Shown here piece by piece: positions 49,938 to 60,450 of a stretch of DNA of 64,000 nt. Below the pieces are notes generated by a model. That model was not told where the DNA came from and searched no databases. It was given only the letters and a program-made list of their open reading frames with translations. The position numbers were made by a program, and so were the translations under genes. Source of the DNA: Candidatus Endonucleibacter sp. (ex Gigantidas childressi) (GTDB taxonomy: Bacteria > Pseudomonadota > Gammaproteobacteria > Pseudomonadales > Endozoicomonadaceae); the NCBI GenBank assembly GCA_030674875.1, contig JASXSU010000001.1, positions 1,192,001 through 1,256,000 of the forward strand. The letters run 5' to 3'. The stretch's first letter is position 1, and every line of letters starts with the position of its first letter.

Positions 49938-50473
49938 TTCCCCTGCATTCATTTGACGTGATAGCTCAACTGGAAAATAAGGCAAGAAATGCTGCGCATC
50001 GCTTTCCTAAAGAGGAAGATAAAACCTACTGGAGTGGTGTCAAATTCCATTTAAACAAGCAGGTTTTAGTGGTGGATAGTCGGGAGGTATCTGAAGTGCT
50101 TCTTGTGCCAGATGTTGTTCCATTGCCTAATGTTCAGCCCTGGGTTCATGGGGTTGCAAATATTAAAGGGCGTGTAATACCTATTTTTGACTTGAGTGTT
50201 TTTTTTGGAGAAAATGAGAATAATGCTTTCGAAAGAAGGCGTGTTATGTTAGTTGAGAAAAAAAATATTATCTTTGGTCTTGTCGTAGATGACGTTCAGG
50301 GCGTGATACAGTTTTCTTCTATAAGTGATGAAAATAATATCCCTGCAAACTTTCCGCCCGTAATGCGGCCATTCATTGTAGGTTGTTTTTATAAGGATAT
50401 GCACCACATGGTTTTTAGTACGAATGAGTTAGTTAAAGATCAGCGATTTATCTGCGTTGTCGAAGAGTCATGA
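49934..50473 (+). CDS. pilI: CheW-like adaptor PilI
   Basis: The 179-aa protein has one CheW domain (from about residue 35): VREVSEVL-type start (DSREVSEVLLVPDVVPLPNVQPWVHGVANIKGRVIPIFDLSVFFG) and LVVDDVQGV. The N-terminal extension is typical of PilI. It couples the receptor PilJ to the histidine kinase ChpA in type IV pilus control. AGGGAGGGG lies just upstream of ATG 49934. The next gene, pilJ, is broken. Confidence 0.88.
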   Translation: MIPLHSFDVIAQLENKARNAAHRFPKEEDKTYWSGVKFHLNKQVLVVDSREVSEVLLVPDVVPLPNVQPWVHGVANIKGRVIPIFDLSVFFGENENNAFERRRVMLVEKKNIIFGLVVDDVQGVIQFSSISDENNIPANFPPVMRPFIVGCFYKDMHHMVFSTNELVKDQRFICVVEES

Positions 50474-50535
50474 GTATAAGAAGTAATAAGCAGGCATTTA
50501 TTGGCTTGATGGTTAGTCATCAGAAATAGGGAGAA

Positions 50536-51703
50536 TGATGAGTGGATCCGGTAGCCCTCCCCAGATGAAAAAACTAAATAGCTCGAAATGTGTGCCAATT
50601 TCATTATTACAGTGTCCCTTGTTATTTTGGTGTGTGCATTTGTCTTTATGGATAAACAGGCAAAACTTGATAGGTCGTATATATCTGGTACTAATGAGTT
50701 GAGGGTGTTGTCTCAGCAAATTGTCAAAAATGCAAAATAAGCAGCGGCAGGTAAAGTAGGAGCTTTTATTTTTCTTAAGGATGCAAGGGATAAATTTGAC
50801 AGTGCACTTGGCAAGCTGAAACAATCGTCATTCTCAGTCATTCCTGCTTCGATGGTTCAGAGTGTACAGATAACGCCTTCAGTTAGGGCTATCGAAGATG
50901 TTTGGTCGGCCCTAAAGCTTGAAGTGGATAGTATTCTTTTAGCAGAGGAGCGAGTATTATCTTTACATAGGCTGACTATGCATCTGGAAGAAGCAATTCT
51001 GCAGATTCAGATTGAATATGGTGAAATTGTTGCATTGTTGTTGGATAGTAAAGTAGCAGACGATCAAGTAGCTGTTGCTCAGAGGCAATCCTGGCTGGCC
51101 GAGCGAATTGGTAATAGTACTAAAAGTGTAATCAATGCTGGTGAGTCGTCTATTGTTGCTGTCGATCGTCCTGGTCGTGATGCAAAGCTCTTTGTTAGGG
51201 TTTTGGTAGGAATGATGAGCGGTGATGTTGCCATTGGTATCTAGAAGGTTGCTAATGAAGAGGCTGCTGGTCGGTTAGTGGAGGTTGTTGCTGATGAAGT
51301 CCAGCAGTTGTCAGAAAGAGTTGCAGGGGCGATAAAACAAATGGAAATATTGGTGCTTGCCATTAAGTCTGGCGCCAATGACGCTATAGTATCAATGGTG
51401 CGAACAACAACTGAGGTTGTTAATGGCGCCAAACTTGCACAGAGTGCTGGGCTTGCTTTGAAAGAGATAGAAGGTATATCTACTAAGCTTGCTAAGTTGA
51501 TTAATGATATCTCAGATGCAGTGAAAGGCCAGGCAAAATCTGTAGTACACATATCCAGTCGCATGAAAGTTATTCACGATATAACTGTACGTACATCATT
51601 GACTACTAATGCAACAGCTGGCTCTATTGGTAATCTTACAGGCATGGCACTGGAGATGCGTGAATCGGTGTCCGGCTTTAGGCTGCACGAAACAGAACGT
51701 TAA
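50536..51703 (+). pseudogene. pilJ: PilJ chemoreceptor, broken
   Basis: Pieces of one methyl-accepting protein lie in order. A membrane segment (FIITVSLVILVCAFVFMDKQAK) is followed by a periplasmic part ending NAK and a stop at about 50739. The next piece runs to 51243 (KFDSALGKLKQSSFSVIPASM ... RPGRDAKLFVRVLVGMMSGDVAIGI then TAG). The cytoplasmic signalling part follows (EEAAGRLVEVVADEVQQLSERVAGAIKQMEILVL ... AKSVVHISSRMKVIHDITVRTSLTTNATAGSIGNL). Two in-frame stops and a missing HAMP/middle section make it non-functional. No pilK follows. Confidence 0.8.
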
Positions 51704-51729
51704 TGTCTTCATGAAAGAAGGTGTTTTTC

Positions 51730-54700
51730 ATGGCTGAGCAAGAAGATTTTATTGATTTAAATTGGGTCAGGGTAGAAGTTACTAGAGCTCTGTCCGAGAT
51801 AAAGCAGTCATTAGACTTATATTTGGAGAATCCGGCGGACAGAAAGCGGTTGGTTTTCTGTCGAGCTCGGCTTTATCAGATACAAGGCTCTCTAACAATG
51901 TTGCGCCAGAAAGGTGCGTCTCTTTTGGCAGAAGAGCTGCTGGCAGTCACCGATGCTTTGATTAGCGGTCAGACAACAAATGGCCAAATGGCGGCGGAAA
52001 CACTTCTTCTGGGAGTGATTCAGTTGTCTGTTTATGCAGAAGATGCTACACAAAGGATTGTTGTACAATCTGCAGAACTGCTTAGCCTTTTGAATATTAT
52101 GCGAGGTCTTAGGCACTGTCAGCCGTTGACAGGGCTAGATTTTTTTCAGCCTGATTATGGCGACAGAATTCAGCCTCTTGATGAGTCTCAGTTAGATCAG
52201 TTTGTGCAATCAGGTGCGATCAAGTTAATCAGAAAAATCCGCCATAAATATCAAGTATGTTTGACAAGTTACTTACGTCAAAAAGAGCCTGAAAAAAGCT
52301 TGGTTTTGATGGCTAAACTTTTTGGTAAGCTTCAGAACCTATCTTGGGGCTCACCCTCTTCCTCCCTCTGGGATGCTAGTAGTGCATTTGTTGAAGGGCT
52401 TCGGGAGGGTTCAATAAAGTCGAGTAATCTCAGCAATAGCTTATTAAAAGAGTTAGATAGTCAGTTAAAGCAATTGGTTGAAAGTAAGGGGTTGGAAATT
52501 AACCAGCCGCCAAGCGAGCCTTTCCTGAAAAAAATACTGTACCTTATCGCTATCTCCCAGAGTGACAGTCATATTATTCATGCATTAAAAAAGCGCTATA
52601 AACTGGAAGTTGCCATTCCTCTTAGCTTTGCTGAAGATGAGCTACTAAATACTAAGGTATCAGAAAAAACTCCTAAATCTGTATCGGTCAAAGTGAAGCG
52701 AGATAAGGATTCATCTGAATCACCTCTTGTAGCTCTTGATAATCTACATAAAGTTGCTTTACTTGAATCTAGGGATGAGATAGTACAGGTTAAGCGGGCA
52801 ATGACAGACTATTTGGATAGTAAGAGAAATATTGAGTATTTGGAAAAAATACCTATATTGCTTAAAAGTGCCTATAGCACGTTGAATATGGATCCTTTAA
52901 CAACGTCTGCAAAAATAATCAGTAAGCTTGTTAAACACATTGAATTAACTTGGATGATTGATGGTCTGCTGCCCTCGCAGGAGCATTTGAATAGGGCTAT
53001 TCAAGGGCTAACTTTTCTTGATGATTATTTCAAGCATCTTCTTCAGGGAGATGTTCAACAGGCAGATCTCAGTTTTGAGCTGGCGAAAAAGTCTTTAAAG
53101 AGCTTGGAGGATATTGAAGCGCAGTCCTTTTTTCTGCAGCGAGAGTCTTTGGCTGGTATGGCATTTAAAGATTTACAGGTTATCCCTCACAAGAAAGAGA
53201 AAAAAAATATTAAAGCGACGTTAACTAAAAAGAAACTTAGCTTTGAGTTTGCGGCACAAGCTGGTACCGCTGTAGAAAAAGTGGAACCAGAAACAGTAAA
53301 AGAAGCAGTAAAAGATACTCTTGTGGCTGGTGATGAAGAGTCGGCTGAAGATCAGATTGCCATATTTTTAGGGGCCATCAGTGCTGTACAGCAGGAGTTA
53401 AGCATCAAGCTTGCCTGCTGGGTTAAGCAGTCTTCTAATAATGATGCTTTGAAAGCTATACATCTCTCTTTTCATACTTTGAAGAATAGTGCAAGGGTGT
53501 CTGGGGCTAACGTTATTGGTGAGTTGGCATTGGCATCTGAGGGTTTGGTAAGTCAATTGTTAAGTGGTGCTGTTAAGCCCAGTAATGGTATAGCATCCTT
53601 GCTCAGAAATATTATTGCTAAGCTTCCTGATTTAGCAAAAGATTTTGCATCTAATAATCAACTATTGACACCTGAAGTGCTGTTACTTATGGAGCAAGCT
53701 GACGATCTTGCGAGAGGTGATGAGTTCTTTGACTCTGAAGAATTAGAAGGAATTAAAGAAGCGGAATTAGCTGTTATTGATACAGGTGGTAAGGCCGCAG
53801 AGCCAGCAGTGGAGTTAATACCATCTTCAGGGACAGGCGTTGTTTTATTTAGTGATATTGAAGTGTTGCTCTCCGCGGACAGTTACTTGAAACGCTGGAC
53901 TGAGGTAATTTCTTCAAAGGAGCTTAAGCTCTTTGAAAAAGAACTAAAAATACTCTCTGATAGAGCCGTGGAGGCAACGTTAGAGCCTTTGGTGTTGCTC
54001 TGTAATGTGTTGACTGATGTTTGTCAGTATCTTAGTCACCATGAAAAGTGTCTTCCCTTGCCGCTTTTAGCACCCCTTCGGGATGGTTTTGATGCTTTAG
54101 TTGATATTTTAAGCCAGCAGGCTATCGTGGCTCCCCAGTCTGTATTTAGTCAAATAAAGAAGTCTCTGGAGTCGTTATTAGAGGATAGGCGCAAGCGCAA
54201 AAATAATAAGTTATTATCTGGGGATAAGAATACATTTGAGGGAATTGTCCAGAACAAAAGTACTGGTAATGACAGTGCTCAGGATAAAGAGATTATTAAT
54301 CTCTTTTTGGAAGAGGCTTCTGACCTTCTGAAAAGTTGCGCCCAGGCTTTTGATAGATGGTTATACCATGATAATAGTTCTGGGGCAGTAACCGAGATAC
54401 AGCGATATTTGCATACACTCAAAGGTGGTGCACGAATGGCTGAATTTGAAGAGATTGGTAATCTTTGTCATGCTCTTGAGAGTGTTTATGAGGCAATTAT
54501 TATAGGTCGAATAGAATCATCGGAAGTGCCTTTGGATCTAATGAAGAAAGCCCATAACTTTGTTGATGCTATGATTCAGATGATAAGTAGCGGTGCCGCG
54601 TCTCCTTCTGCACAACACTTGGTGGTACAGCTTGAGTGTTGGAGTGAAAAAGTTAATCATTCCTCTGGTAGTACTGGTGATGTAAGTTATTCCGCGCAGC

Positions 54701-56700
54701 CCCTGCCTGACTATCTTGGCAGAACGTCAAGCATTGGACCGCTCAGCAGTTTGGTGTCAAAAACGATAAAAGATATAGATGTATTGCCGGAGCGAGTGCC
54801 AGAACGGGAGCATGAAAATTATGCTGACGTCAATATGGCTGTCCCTTTACGGTCTAAAGTTACTGATGTGCCACTTCATTCTACTCTAGCAGACGCAAAA
54901 GCACGGGTTACCAATGATATAATTGAGCAAATGGTTAATCTTACTGATGAAACCAGTATTCATCATTCTCAGATTGAACAGCAAGTGCAGGATATAGCAT
55001 CAAACCTGAGTGAGATGGATAGCACTATTCTCAGGCTTAGGGAACAGTTAAGGCATCTGAAAATTCAAACCACCTCAACAAATGAAGAGGTGGTAAAACA
55101 AAAATCTGTTCCTGCTGGCTTGGAAGTAAATCAAGACTCAGAATTAAAACAGCTTTTCAATGGGCTTATGGAGTCGGCCTCGGACCTTGCCGATCTTCAT
55201 CAATCCCTAGAGGGGAAAAGTCGAGCCACCGGAGCTCTGTTGTTGCATCAGTCAAGAACTCAATCTCGGCTTCAAACTCAGTTGTTGCAGCTTCACCTAG
55301 TTTCTTTTAAGCATTTGATACCTAGGTTTCAAAAAACAGTTAGTCAGTTGTCGAAAGAGCTGTGTAAGCCTGTTGAGTTAACTATTAAGAATGCTGGTGT
55401 TAAAATAGATCGAGCAATTCTAGATAAAGTGGTGGCTCCTATTGAGCATATATTACGTAACTCTATTATCCACGGAGTAGAAGGCGATTCTAAATCTAGA
55501 GTGGAAGCAGGAAAGCCGGCAACAGGTCAGTTGCTTCTGGAGTTATCCTGTAAAGGGGCTTATATCACCATTAAGATCACGGATGACGGTCGTGGCTTTG
55601 ATTTCCGGGCTATTAGAGATAAAGCTATAGAAAAAGATTTAATTTCCTCTGCGGTACAGCCTGATAAAAAAACATTGCTCAAGTTAATTATGACTGCAGG
55701 GTTTTCTACAGCGCATGAAGTCACCCAGACTGCGGGCCGGGGGATGGGGTTGGATGTTGTTAATGACGAGGTTAGAAAGCTAGGGGGGAGTGTTCAAATA
55801 GAAAGTAAGTCAAGACAGGGCACTTGTTTTAGCCTTCAGCTACCATTGAGATCATCTGTAAGTCAGGCATTGATGGTTGGAGAAGGAGGTAATCTTTATG
55901 CCTTTCCAATGCAATTAATTGATGGTCTTATCACGCTCAGCCTAGAAGAGGTGCTTGATGGCTATAAAGGAAAAGCTATTGAATATGCTGGCATCAAGCA
56001 TCGGCTCATTTCCTTTGGGCGATTGTTAGGCCTACCACCGACTAGTATTCAGTCAGAGCAATGCCCTGTTATTATTACTCAGCGCGGAGGTGATAATGTC
56101 GCCCTTCATGTTGACACGGTTTTTGCTGGTCGCGAGTTTATTATTCAGTCGCTAGGTCTTCAGTTTAAAGACGTAACAAGTGTTATTGGAACTACGGTTC
56201 TTGGAGATGGTCAGGTTGTTATTCTTATTGATCCAGTAGAAATGATCAGAAAACACAGTGAGCAATTATCTAGCAGACCTGAAAGTTCAGAGCTGTCAAG
56301 TGTAGCTTCGGTTCAAAAAATTTATCGAGTGCTTGTTGTTGATGACTCCATTACAATGAGGAAAGTCATAGGTCAGCTGCTTGCTCTTCATGGGTATCAT
56401 GTTGATACCGCTCGCAATGGCGTAGAGTCCATGAACAAAATTAGTGAAAAACGTCCAGATTTAGTGCTTTTGGATGTGGATATGCCTAAAATGGATGGCT
56501 TCGAAGTAGCTAGTGCTATAAGAAGTAGCTCGGCACTAAAGAATTTGCCTATTGTTATGGTCACATCCAGAACTGGAGTCAAGTGTCATAATCGTGCGCA
56601 GGCTCTAGGCATCAATGAATATATTAGTAAACCTATTCAGGAAGTTGAGCTGATAAAAACTATCAAAACGCTAATTTTAACAGCATCATCAGGTGGCTGA
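51730..56700 (+). CDS. chpA: ChpA-type hybrid chemotaxis histidine kinase
   Basis: The 1656-aa protein is the kinase of the Pil-Chp type IV pilus system. It has several HPt domains, including HTLKNS (His582) and HTLKGGARM (His895). The CheA-type HATPase has the N box ILRNSIIHG (Asn1244), DDGRGFD and AGRGMGLDVV; a CheW-like domain follows. A C-terminal receiver has VVDDS (Asp1538-1539), the acceptor Asp1582 in LLDVDMPKMDG, and Lys1634. P. aeruginosa ChpA is longer, so this version has fewer HPt modules. I chose ATG 51730; GAAGG lies upstream, and GTG 51721 is an alternative. The catalytic residues are intact although the receptor gene upstream is broken. Confidence 0.9.
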   Translation: MAEQEDFIDLNWVRVEVTRALSEIKQSLDLYLENPADRKRLVFCRARLYQIQGSLTMLRQKGASLLAEELLAVTDALISGQTTNGQMAAETLLLGVIQLSVYAEDATQRIVVQSAELLSLLNIMRGLRHCQPLTGLDFFQPDYGDRIQPLDESQLDQFVQSGAIKLIRKIRHKYQVCLTSYLRQKEPEKSLVLMAKLFGKLQNLSWGSPSSSLWDASSAFVEGLREGSIKSSNLSNSLLKELDSQLKQLVESKGLEINQPPSEPFLKKILYLIAISQSDSHIIHALKKRYKLEVAIPLSFAEDELLNTKVSEKTPKSVSVKVKRDKDSSESPLVALDNLHKVALLESRDEIVQVKRAMTDYLDSKRNIEYLEKIPILLKSAYSTLNMDPLTTSAKIISKLVKHIELTWMIDGLLPSQEHLNRAIQGLTFLDDYFKHLLQGDVQQADLSFELAKKSLKSLEDIEAQSFFLQRESLAGMAFKDLQVIPHKKEKKNIKATLTKKKLSFEFAAQAGTAVEKVEPETVKEAVKDTLVAGDEESAEDQIAIFLGAISAVQQELSIKLACWVKQSSNNDALKAIHLSFHTLKNSARVSGANVIGELALASEGLVSQLLSGAVKPSNGIASLLRNIIAKLPDLAKDFASNNQLLTPEVLLLMEQADDLARGDEFFDSEELEGIKEAELAVIDTGGKAAEPAVELIPSSGTGVVLFSDIEVLLSADSYLKRWTEVISSKELKLFEKELKILSDRAVEATLEPLVLLCNVLTDVCQYLSHHEKCLPLPLLAPLRDGFDALVDILSQQAIVAPQSVFSQIKKSLESLLEDRRKRKNNKLLSGDKNTFEGIVQNKSTGNDSAQDKEIINLFLEEASDLLKSCAQAFDRWLYHDNSSGAVTEIQRYLHTLKGGARMAEFEEIGNLCHALESVYEAIIIGRIESSEVPLDLMKKAHNFVDAMIQMISSGAASPSAQHLVVQLECWSEKVNHSSGSTGDVSYSAQPLPDYLGRTSSIGPLSSLVSKTIKDIDVLPERVPEREHENYADVNMAVPLRSKVTDVPLHSTLADAKARVTNDIIEQMVNLTDETSIHHSQIEQQVQDIASNLSEMDSTILRLREQLRHLKIQTTSTNEEVVKQKSVPAGLEVNQDSELKQLFNGLMESASDLADLHQSLEGKSRATGALLLHQSRTQSRLQTQLLQLHLVSFKHLIPRFQKTVSQLSKELCKPVELTIKNAGVKIDRAILDKVVAPIEHILRNSIIHGVEGDSKSRVEAGKPATGQLLLELSCKGAYITIKITDDGRGFDFRAIRDKAIEKDLISSAVQPDKKTLLKLIMTAGFSTAHEVTQTAGRGMGLDVVNDEVRKLGGSVQIESKSRQGTCFSLQLPLRSSVSQALMVGEGGNLYAFPMQLIDGLITLSLEEVLDGYKGKAIEYAGIKHRLISFGRLLGLPPTSIQSEQCPVIITQRGGDNVALHVDTVFAGREFIIQSLGLQFKDVTSVIGTTVLGDGQVVILIDPVEMIRKHSEQLSSRPESSELSSVASVQKIYRVLVVDDSITMRKVIGQLLALHGYHVDTARNGVESMNKISEKRPDLVLLDVDMPKMDGFEVASAIRSSSALKNLPIVMVTSRTGVKCHNRAQALGINEYISKPIQEVELIKTIKTLILTASSGG

Positions 56701-57160
56701 TATGATTGACTCCATTGTCAGTGTAAAGGAAATAAAATCTTTGTTGATCCCCATGCAGCAAATACCTTTGCTGTTGCCGCTGGCTTGTTTGGCAGAAGTA
56801 ATTGAATACTTAAGGCCAAACGATATCACTGATAACGGTGATTGGTATTTGGGAACCTTTGACTGGCGAGGAATGACTATTCCTCTTGTTTCTTTTGAGA
56901 GGTTTAATAAGAATCAAATTACTGAATATACTGCTACTGCTAAAATAGCAATAATGAACAAAACTTCTGAGACTTCAAAATACGGTTTTTATGGTTTGGT
57001 TATTCAGGGTGTGCCCCAGTCACTGGTGCTAACTAGAGGTGATATTAACCCATCTAATGATGATCTAGGGCCGGGTGAAGTGTCACGAATTATTGTTAGA
57101 GAATTATCGGCAGTCATCCCAGACCTAGAAGATTTGGAAGAGCATTTATCAGCTTTTTAA
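56693..57160 (+). CDS. chpC: CheW-like protein ChpC
   Basis: The 155-aa CheW-fold protein overlaps the end of chpA by 8 bp. It has LIPMQQIPLLLPLACLAEVIEY, GTFDWRGMTIPLVSFERF and YGFYGLVIQGVPQSLVL. In Pil-Chp systems ChpC is a second adaptor linking receptors to ChpA. GTG 56693 is the overlapping start; ATG 56702 is an alternative. Confidence 0.8.
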   Translation: MADMIDSIVSVKEIKSLLIPMQQIPLLLPLACLAEVIEYLRPNDITDNGDWYLGTFDWRGMTIPLVSFERFNKNQITEYTATAKIAIMNKTSETSKYGFYGLVIQGVPQSLVLTRGDINPSNDDLGPGEVSRIIVRELSAVIPDLEDLEEHLSAF

Positions 57161-57248
57161 TTACTTGATCTCATTTTGATACTCCGTCGTATGTACAGTA
57201 TGTGGTTATGGTTTTTTCTCTTACCGAGCACTGTACCTACGTGTCCAA

Positions 57249-57309
57249 ATATCCGTTATTATTGAAGGTGAGGGTAGACAACAATCTCGCATATTCAATG
57301 GTGGAATAA
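57249..57309 (+). repeat. Short family A repeat between chpC and the EamA gene
   Basis: About 61 bp: TATCCGTTATTATTGAAGG, gagggtagacaacaatctcgc, ATATTCAATGGTGGAATAA. The central part of the long form is absent. Confidence 0.7.
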
Positions 57310-57323
57310 GCTAGTGAGCAGGC

Positions 57324-58229
57324 ATGAGCTTAGTGAAACTTCATAAACCAGCTCTTGGCGCGGCTTGGATGTTAATTGCCGGTATTGCATTTGCGGGCGT
57401 TAATAGTATAGGACAACACCTTAGTTATATAATGGGCATGCCTTCTCCCAGTGTTGCATTTATCCAATATATGATAGCGGTAGTTATTTTATTGCCATGG
57501 ATGATAAAAAAGGGCTTGGGATGCCTGTTAATAACTCGCCAGCCTTGGCTGCATTTGTTAAGGGTGGGGTTTGCTGTTATGGGTGTTCAGTGTTGGTTAT
57601 GGGCTCTTTCTTGGCCTGTTCCTATCTGGCAAGGTATTGCGTTGTTGATGTTATCACCTCTTATAGCCATTATTGGTTCAGGTATTTTCCTTGGAGAAAC
57701 AATAGGTGCTGCTCGTTTGGGAGCAACTTTGGTGGGTTTTTTCGGTGCTATGATCATTGTTGAACCATGGACGGAAGACTTTAACTTGGCATCATTGCTT
57801 CCTGTTATTGCCGCTGTTTTCTGGGCTGGCTATTCTTTGATGGTGAAGTATCAATCTCGCACAGAAGACCCGACGACTATTGTTCTTTATCTTCTTGTTT
57901 TAATTGCACCATTTAACGCTATTTTGGCAGTACCTGTTTTTGATTGGCCCCAAGAACAGCAATGGTTGTTCTTGTTGGCCGCAGGGCTACTCACAGGAAT
58001 CGCCCAAATGGCGGTAGTTAAAGCTTATGAGGCAGCCGATGCTTCTTATATTCAACCATTTGATCACGTAAAGCTTCCCATGAACGTGTTGGCAGGTTGG
58101 TTTTTTTTCAATCAGATACCCCCAGGTAGGCTTTGGTTAGGTGCTTCAATCATTGTGTTGGCGTCTTTATATATTGCGCAAAAAGAATTGATGTTTTTTA
58201 GTGGGCGCTCAAATAGCCTTGCTAAATAG
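57324..58229 (+). CDS. EamA/DMT family transporter
   Basis: The 301-aa inner-membrane protein has about ten hydrophobic segments in two EamA halves: the first with GAAWMLIAGIAFAGVNSIGQ and LSPLIAIIGSGIFLGETIG, the second with VIAAVFWAGYSLMVKYQS and KAYEAADASYIQPFDHVKLPMNVLAGWFFF. It exports or imports small metabolites; the substrate is unknown. The start at ATG 57324 has only a weak ribosome site. Confidence 0.88.
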   Translation: MSLVKLHKPALGAAWMLIAGIAFAGVNSIGQHLSYIMGMPSPSVAFIQYMIAVVILLPWMIKKGLGCLLITRQPWLHLLRVGFAVMGVQCWLWALSWPVPIWQGIALLMLSPLIAIIGSGIFLGETIGAARLGATLVGFFGAMIIVEPWTEDFNLASLLPVIAAVFWAGYSLMVKYQSRTEDPTTIVLYLLVLIAPFNAILAVPVFDWPQEQQWLFLLAAGLLTGIAQMAVVKAYEAADASYIQPFDHVKLPMNVLAGWFFFNQIPPGRLWLGASIIVLASLYIAQKELMFFSGRSNSLAK

Positions 58230-58260
58230 TTTTCTTATTGTACTTGAAGGTGCGATGGTG

Positions 58261-58989
58261 TTATCGAAAATCACCCCACAAATAATGCATTATACTTGCT
58301 GCTACAATGGGAGCTGTCTCTGTTCTCAGCACTCGTGGTCCAATGGATAGTGGGTTGAAGTGATTGGCTTCAGCCTGCTGAATTTCATTTTGAGCAAGGC
58401 CTCCTTCAGGACCGATTAAAAGAGAAACTGACTGAGGCTTAGTATAATCATCCAGTTTTTTTGAAGTGCGGTGATGGAGAACAAAGTTGAGATTGGTGGT
58501 TCTATTTTTTATCCATTCGGACAAGGTGGTTGGCTGAAGTATAGTTGGAACTTTATTCCGGCCACTTTGTTCGCAGGCGCAAATAGCAATTTGTTGCCAG
58601 TGCTTTAGCCTTTTTTGCTGTCGCTCTGTACTTAGTTTAACTTCGCAGCGTTGGCTAAACAGCGGAGTTATTTCAGTAATTCCCATTTCTGTAGATTTCT
58701 GAACAGCATAGTCCATTCGTTCTCCCCGGCTTATAACTTGCCCAAGTTCAATGCGCAGAGGGGACTCGCTATTATTCTCAATCCAAGAGATAAGCTCTAC
58801 AGAGACATGTTTGTTAGACGTAGCCGTGATTTTTCCTTGAAATGAACCGTCTTGGTTATTAAAAAGAATCAGCCTCTCATTTGGTTTCATCCGCAAAACT
58901 TTACTTACATGAATTGCAGCGCTTTCTGGCAAATTAATTATTGACCCAGCAGCTAACGGTGTCGGCGTAAAAATTCTAGGATTTCTCAT
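58261..58989 (-). CDS. rsmE: 16S rRNA m3U1498 methyltransferase
   Basis: The 242-aa SPOUT methyltransferase has the family start (RNPRIFTPTPLAAGSIINLPE, HVSKVLRMKPNERLILF), the RGERMDYAVQKSTEMGITEITPLFSQRCEVKL segment and the knot motif LLIGPEGGLAQNEIQQA with LRTETAPIVA. It methylates U1498 of 16S rRNA. It starts at ATG 58989; a family A copy lies just upstream. Confidence 0.95.
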   Translation of the reverse strand: MRNPRIFTPTPLAAGSIINLPESAAIHVSKVLRMKPNERLILFNNQDGSFQGKITATSNKHVSVELISWIENNSESPLRIELGQVISRGERMDYAVQKSTEMGITEITPLFSQRCEVKLSTERQQKRLKHWQQIAICACEQSGRNKVPTILQPTTLSEWIKNRTTNLNFVLHHRTSKKLDDYTKPQSVSLLIGPEGGLAQNEIQQAEANHFNPLSIGPRVLRTETAPIVAASIMHYLWGDFR

Positions 58990-59032
58990 TAGAGAGTTCG
59001 GATAATCTTAAAAATAGTTACGGGGCAAGCAT

Positions 59033-59117
59033 TATAGCCGTTACCATTGAAGGTGTGGTTAGTAAGCTTATTCATTATGACTATCATCGGCGCACGACTT
59101 TTAATGGTACTTGTAAA
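59033..59117 (+). repeat. Family A repeat upstream of rsmE
   Basis: TATAGCCGTTACCATTGAAGG, tgtggttagtaagcttattc, and CGACTTTTAATGGTACTTGTA; a shortened copy of about 85 bp. Confidence 0.65.
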
Positions 59118-59168
59118 ATAACAAGGTTGCCCTTCAGAACAGTCTGCTCTCTATTATGGAGGTTAATC

Positions 59169-60332
59169 TTAAGCTCCGGCTGCTAATCGCAAAGTATCAG
59201 CTTTATCCGTTTGCTCCCAGGAAAACTCGGCCTCTTCACGACCAAAGTGACCATAGGAGGCAGTGGCAAGATAGGTGGGCCGCTTTAGGTTTAGCATTTT
59301 GATGATGCCCTGAGGGCTCAGGTCGAAATGATCGTGTACTAGCTTAATGATTTTTTTATTGTCAATTTTTTCTGTATTGAAGGTGTTAATAGAAATAGAT
59401 GTTGGCTTCGCAACGCCAATAGCATAGGAAATCTGAATTTCGCAGCGATCTGCTAAGCCTGCAGCTACGATGTTCTTGGCAACATAACGTACAGCATAAG
59501 CTGCGGAGCGATCCACTTTGGATGGATCTTTGCCAGAGAAAGCCCCGCCTCCATGACGAGCCATGCCGCCATAGGTGTCAACAATGATTTTGCGACCAGT
59601 TAGTCCGCAGTCGCCTACTGGTCCGCCGATAACAAAAATGCCTGTTGGGTTAATGTGGTATTCGGTATTTCGGTGTAACCAGTCAGAAGGTACTGTTGGC
59701 TTGATGATATGTTCCATTACCTCTTGTTGTAGTTGCGCTTGGCTAATGCCTGGATCGTGTTGGGTTGAGAGTACTATCGCGTCAACACATTCCACCTTTC
59801 CGGCACTGCTATAGCGCATAGTTATTTGGCTCTTCGCATCGGGGCGTAACCAAGGCAAGGCACCATTTTTGCGCAGTTCTGCCTGACGCTTCACTAGTTT
59901 ATGAGCATAGTGAATTGGCGCTGGCATTAAAGCAGAGGTTTCGTTTGTGGCATAACCAAACATTAATCCTTGATCTCCAGCCCCCTGTTCTCGGGCTGAT
60001 GTTTCATCAACACCCACCGCAATGTCAGCAGATTGTTTACCAATAGCGTTTAGTACTGAAATGCAATTACCATCAAAGCCCAGATCGCTGTGGCTGTAGC
60101 CAATATCAATGACGACTTTTCGCACCACATCTTCGATATCTACGTAGGTATTGGTGCGAACCTCACCGGCGACAATAACCATTCCTGTTTTTACCAAGGT
60201 TTCAACGGCCACTCTTGCGTCAATATCGTCTTTTAGAATCGTATCAAGAATAGCATCAGAAATTTGATCGGCAATTTTATCAGGATGGCCTTCTGATACG
60301 GATTCAGAAGTAAATTGTGAGTGACCTGTCAT
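59169..60332 (-). CDS. metK: S-adenosylmethionine synthetase
   Basis: The 387-aa enzyme makes SAM from methionine and ATP. It has [24 protein letters not shown], the [12 protein letters not shown] loop, [19 protein letters not shown] and the C-terminal [15 protein letters not shown]. The start is ATG 60332, which aligns with the family. It follows tkt on the same strand, with a family A copy between. Confidence 0.97.
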   Translation of the reverse strand: MTGHSQFTSESVSEGHPDKIADQISDAILDTILKDDIDARVAVETLVKTGMVIVAGEVRTNTYVDIEDVVRKVVIDIGYSHSDLGFDGNCISVLNAIGKQSADIAVGVDETSAREQGAGDQGLMFGYATNETSALMPAPIHYAHKLVKRQAELRKNGALPWLRPDAKSQITMRYSSAGKVECVDAIVLSTQHDPGISQAQLQQEVMEHIIKPTVPSDWLHRNTEYHINPTGIFVIGGPVGDCGLTGRKIIVDTYGGMARHGGGAFSGKDPSKVDRSAAYAVRYVAKNIVAAGLADRCEIQISYAIGVAKPTSISINTFNTEKIDNKKIIKLVHDHFDLSPQGIIKMLNLKRPTYLATASYGHFGREEAEFSWEQTDKADTLRLAAGA

Positions 60333-60361
60333 GGTGCTTATTATTCCTCAAAAAAATAAGT

Positions 60362-60436
60362 TATACCCATTTGCCTTGAAAGCGGGGGGCTGCTCTCGTT
60401 TGTCGCTTACCCACACCTTCAATGGTAACGGAGGTA
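60362..60436 (-). repeat. Family A repeat between tkt and metK
   Basis: TATACCCATTTGCCTTGAAAG, tgctctcgtttgtcgcttac, CCACACCTTCAATGGTAACGG and AGGTA. About 75 bp. Confidence 0.7.
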
Positions 60437-60450
60437 GTTGCTACGAGTGG

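Noticed and set aside
60333-60361. SAM riboswitch upstream of metK
   Set aside because: Too short a leader and no recognisable SAM-I, SAM-II or SAH fold; the space before the family A repeat is 29 bp.
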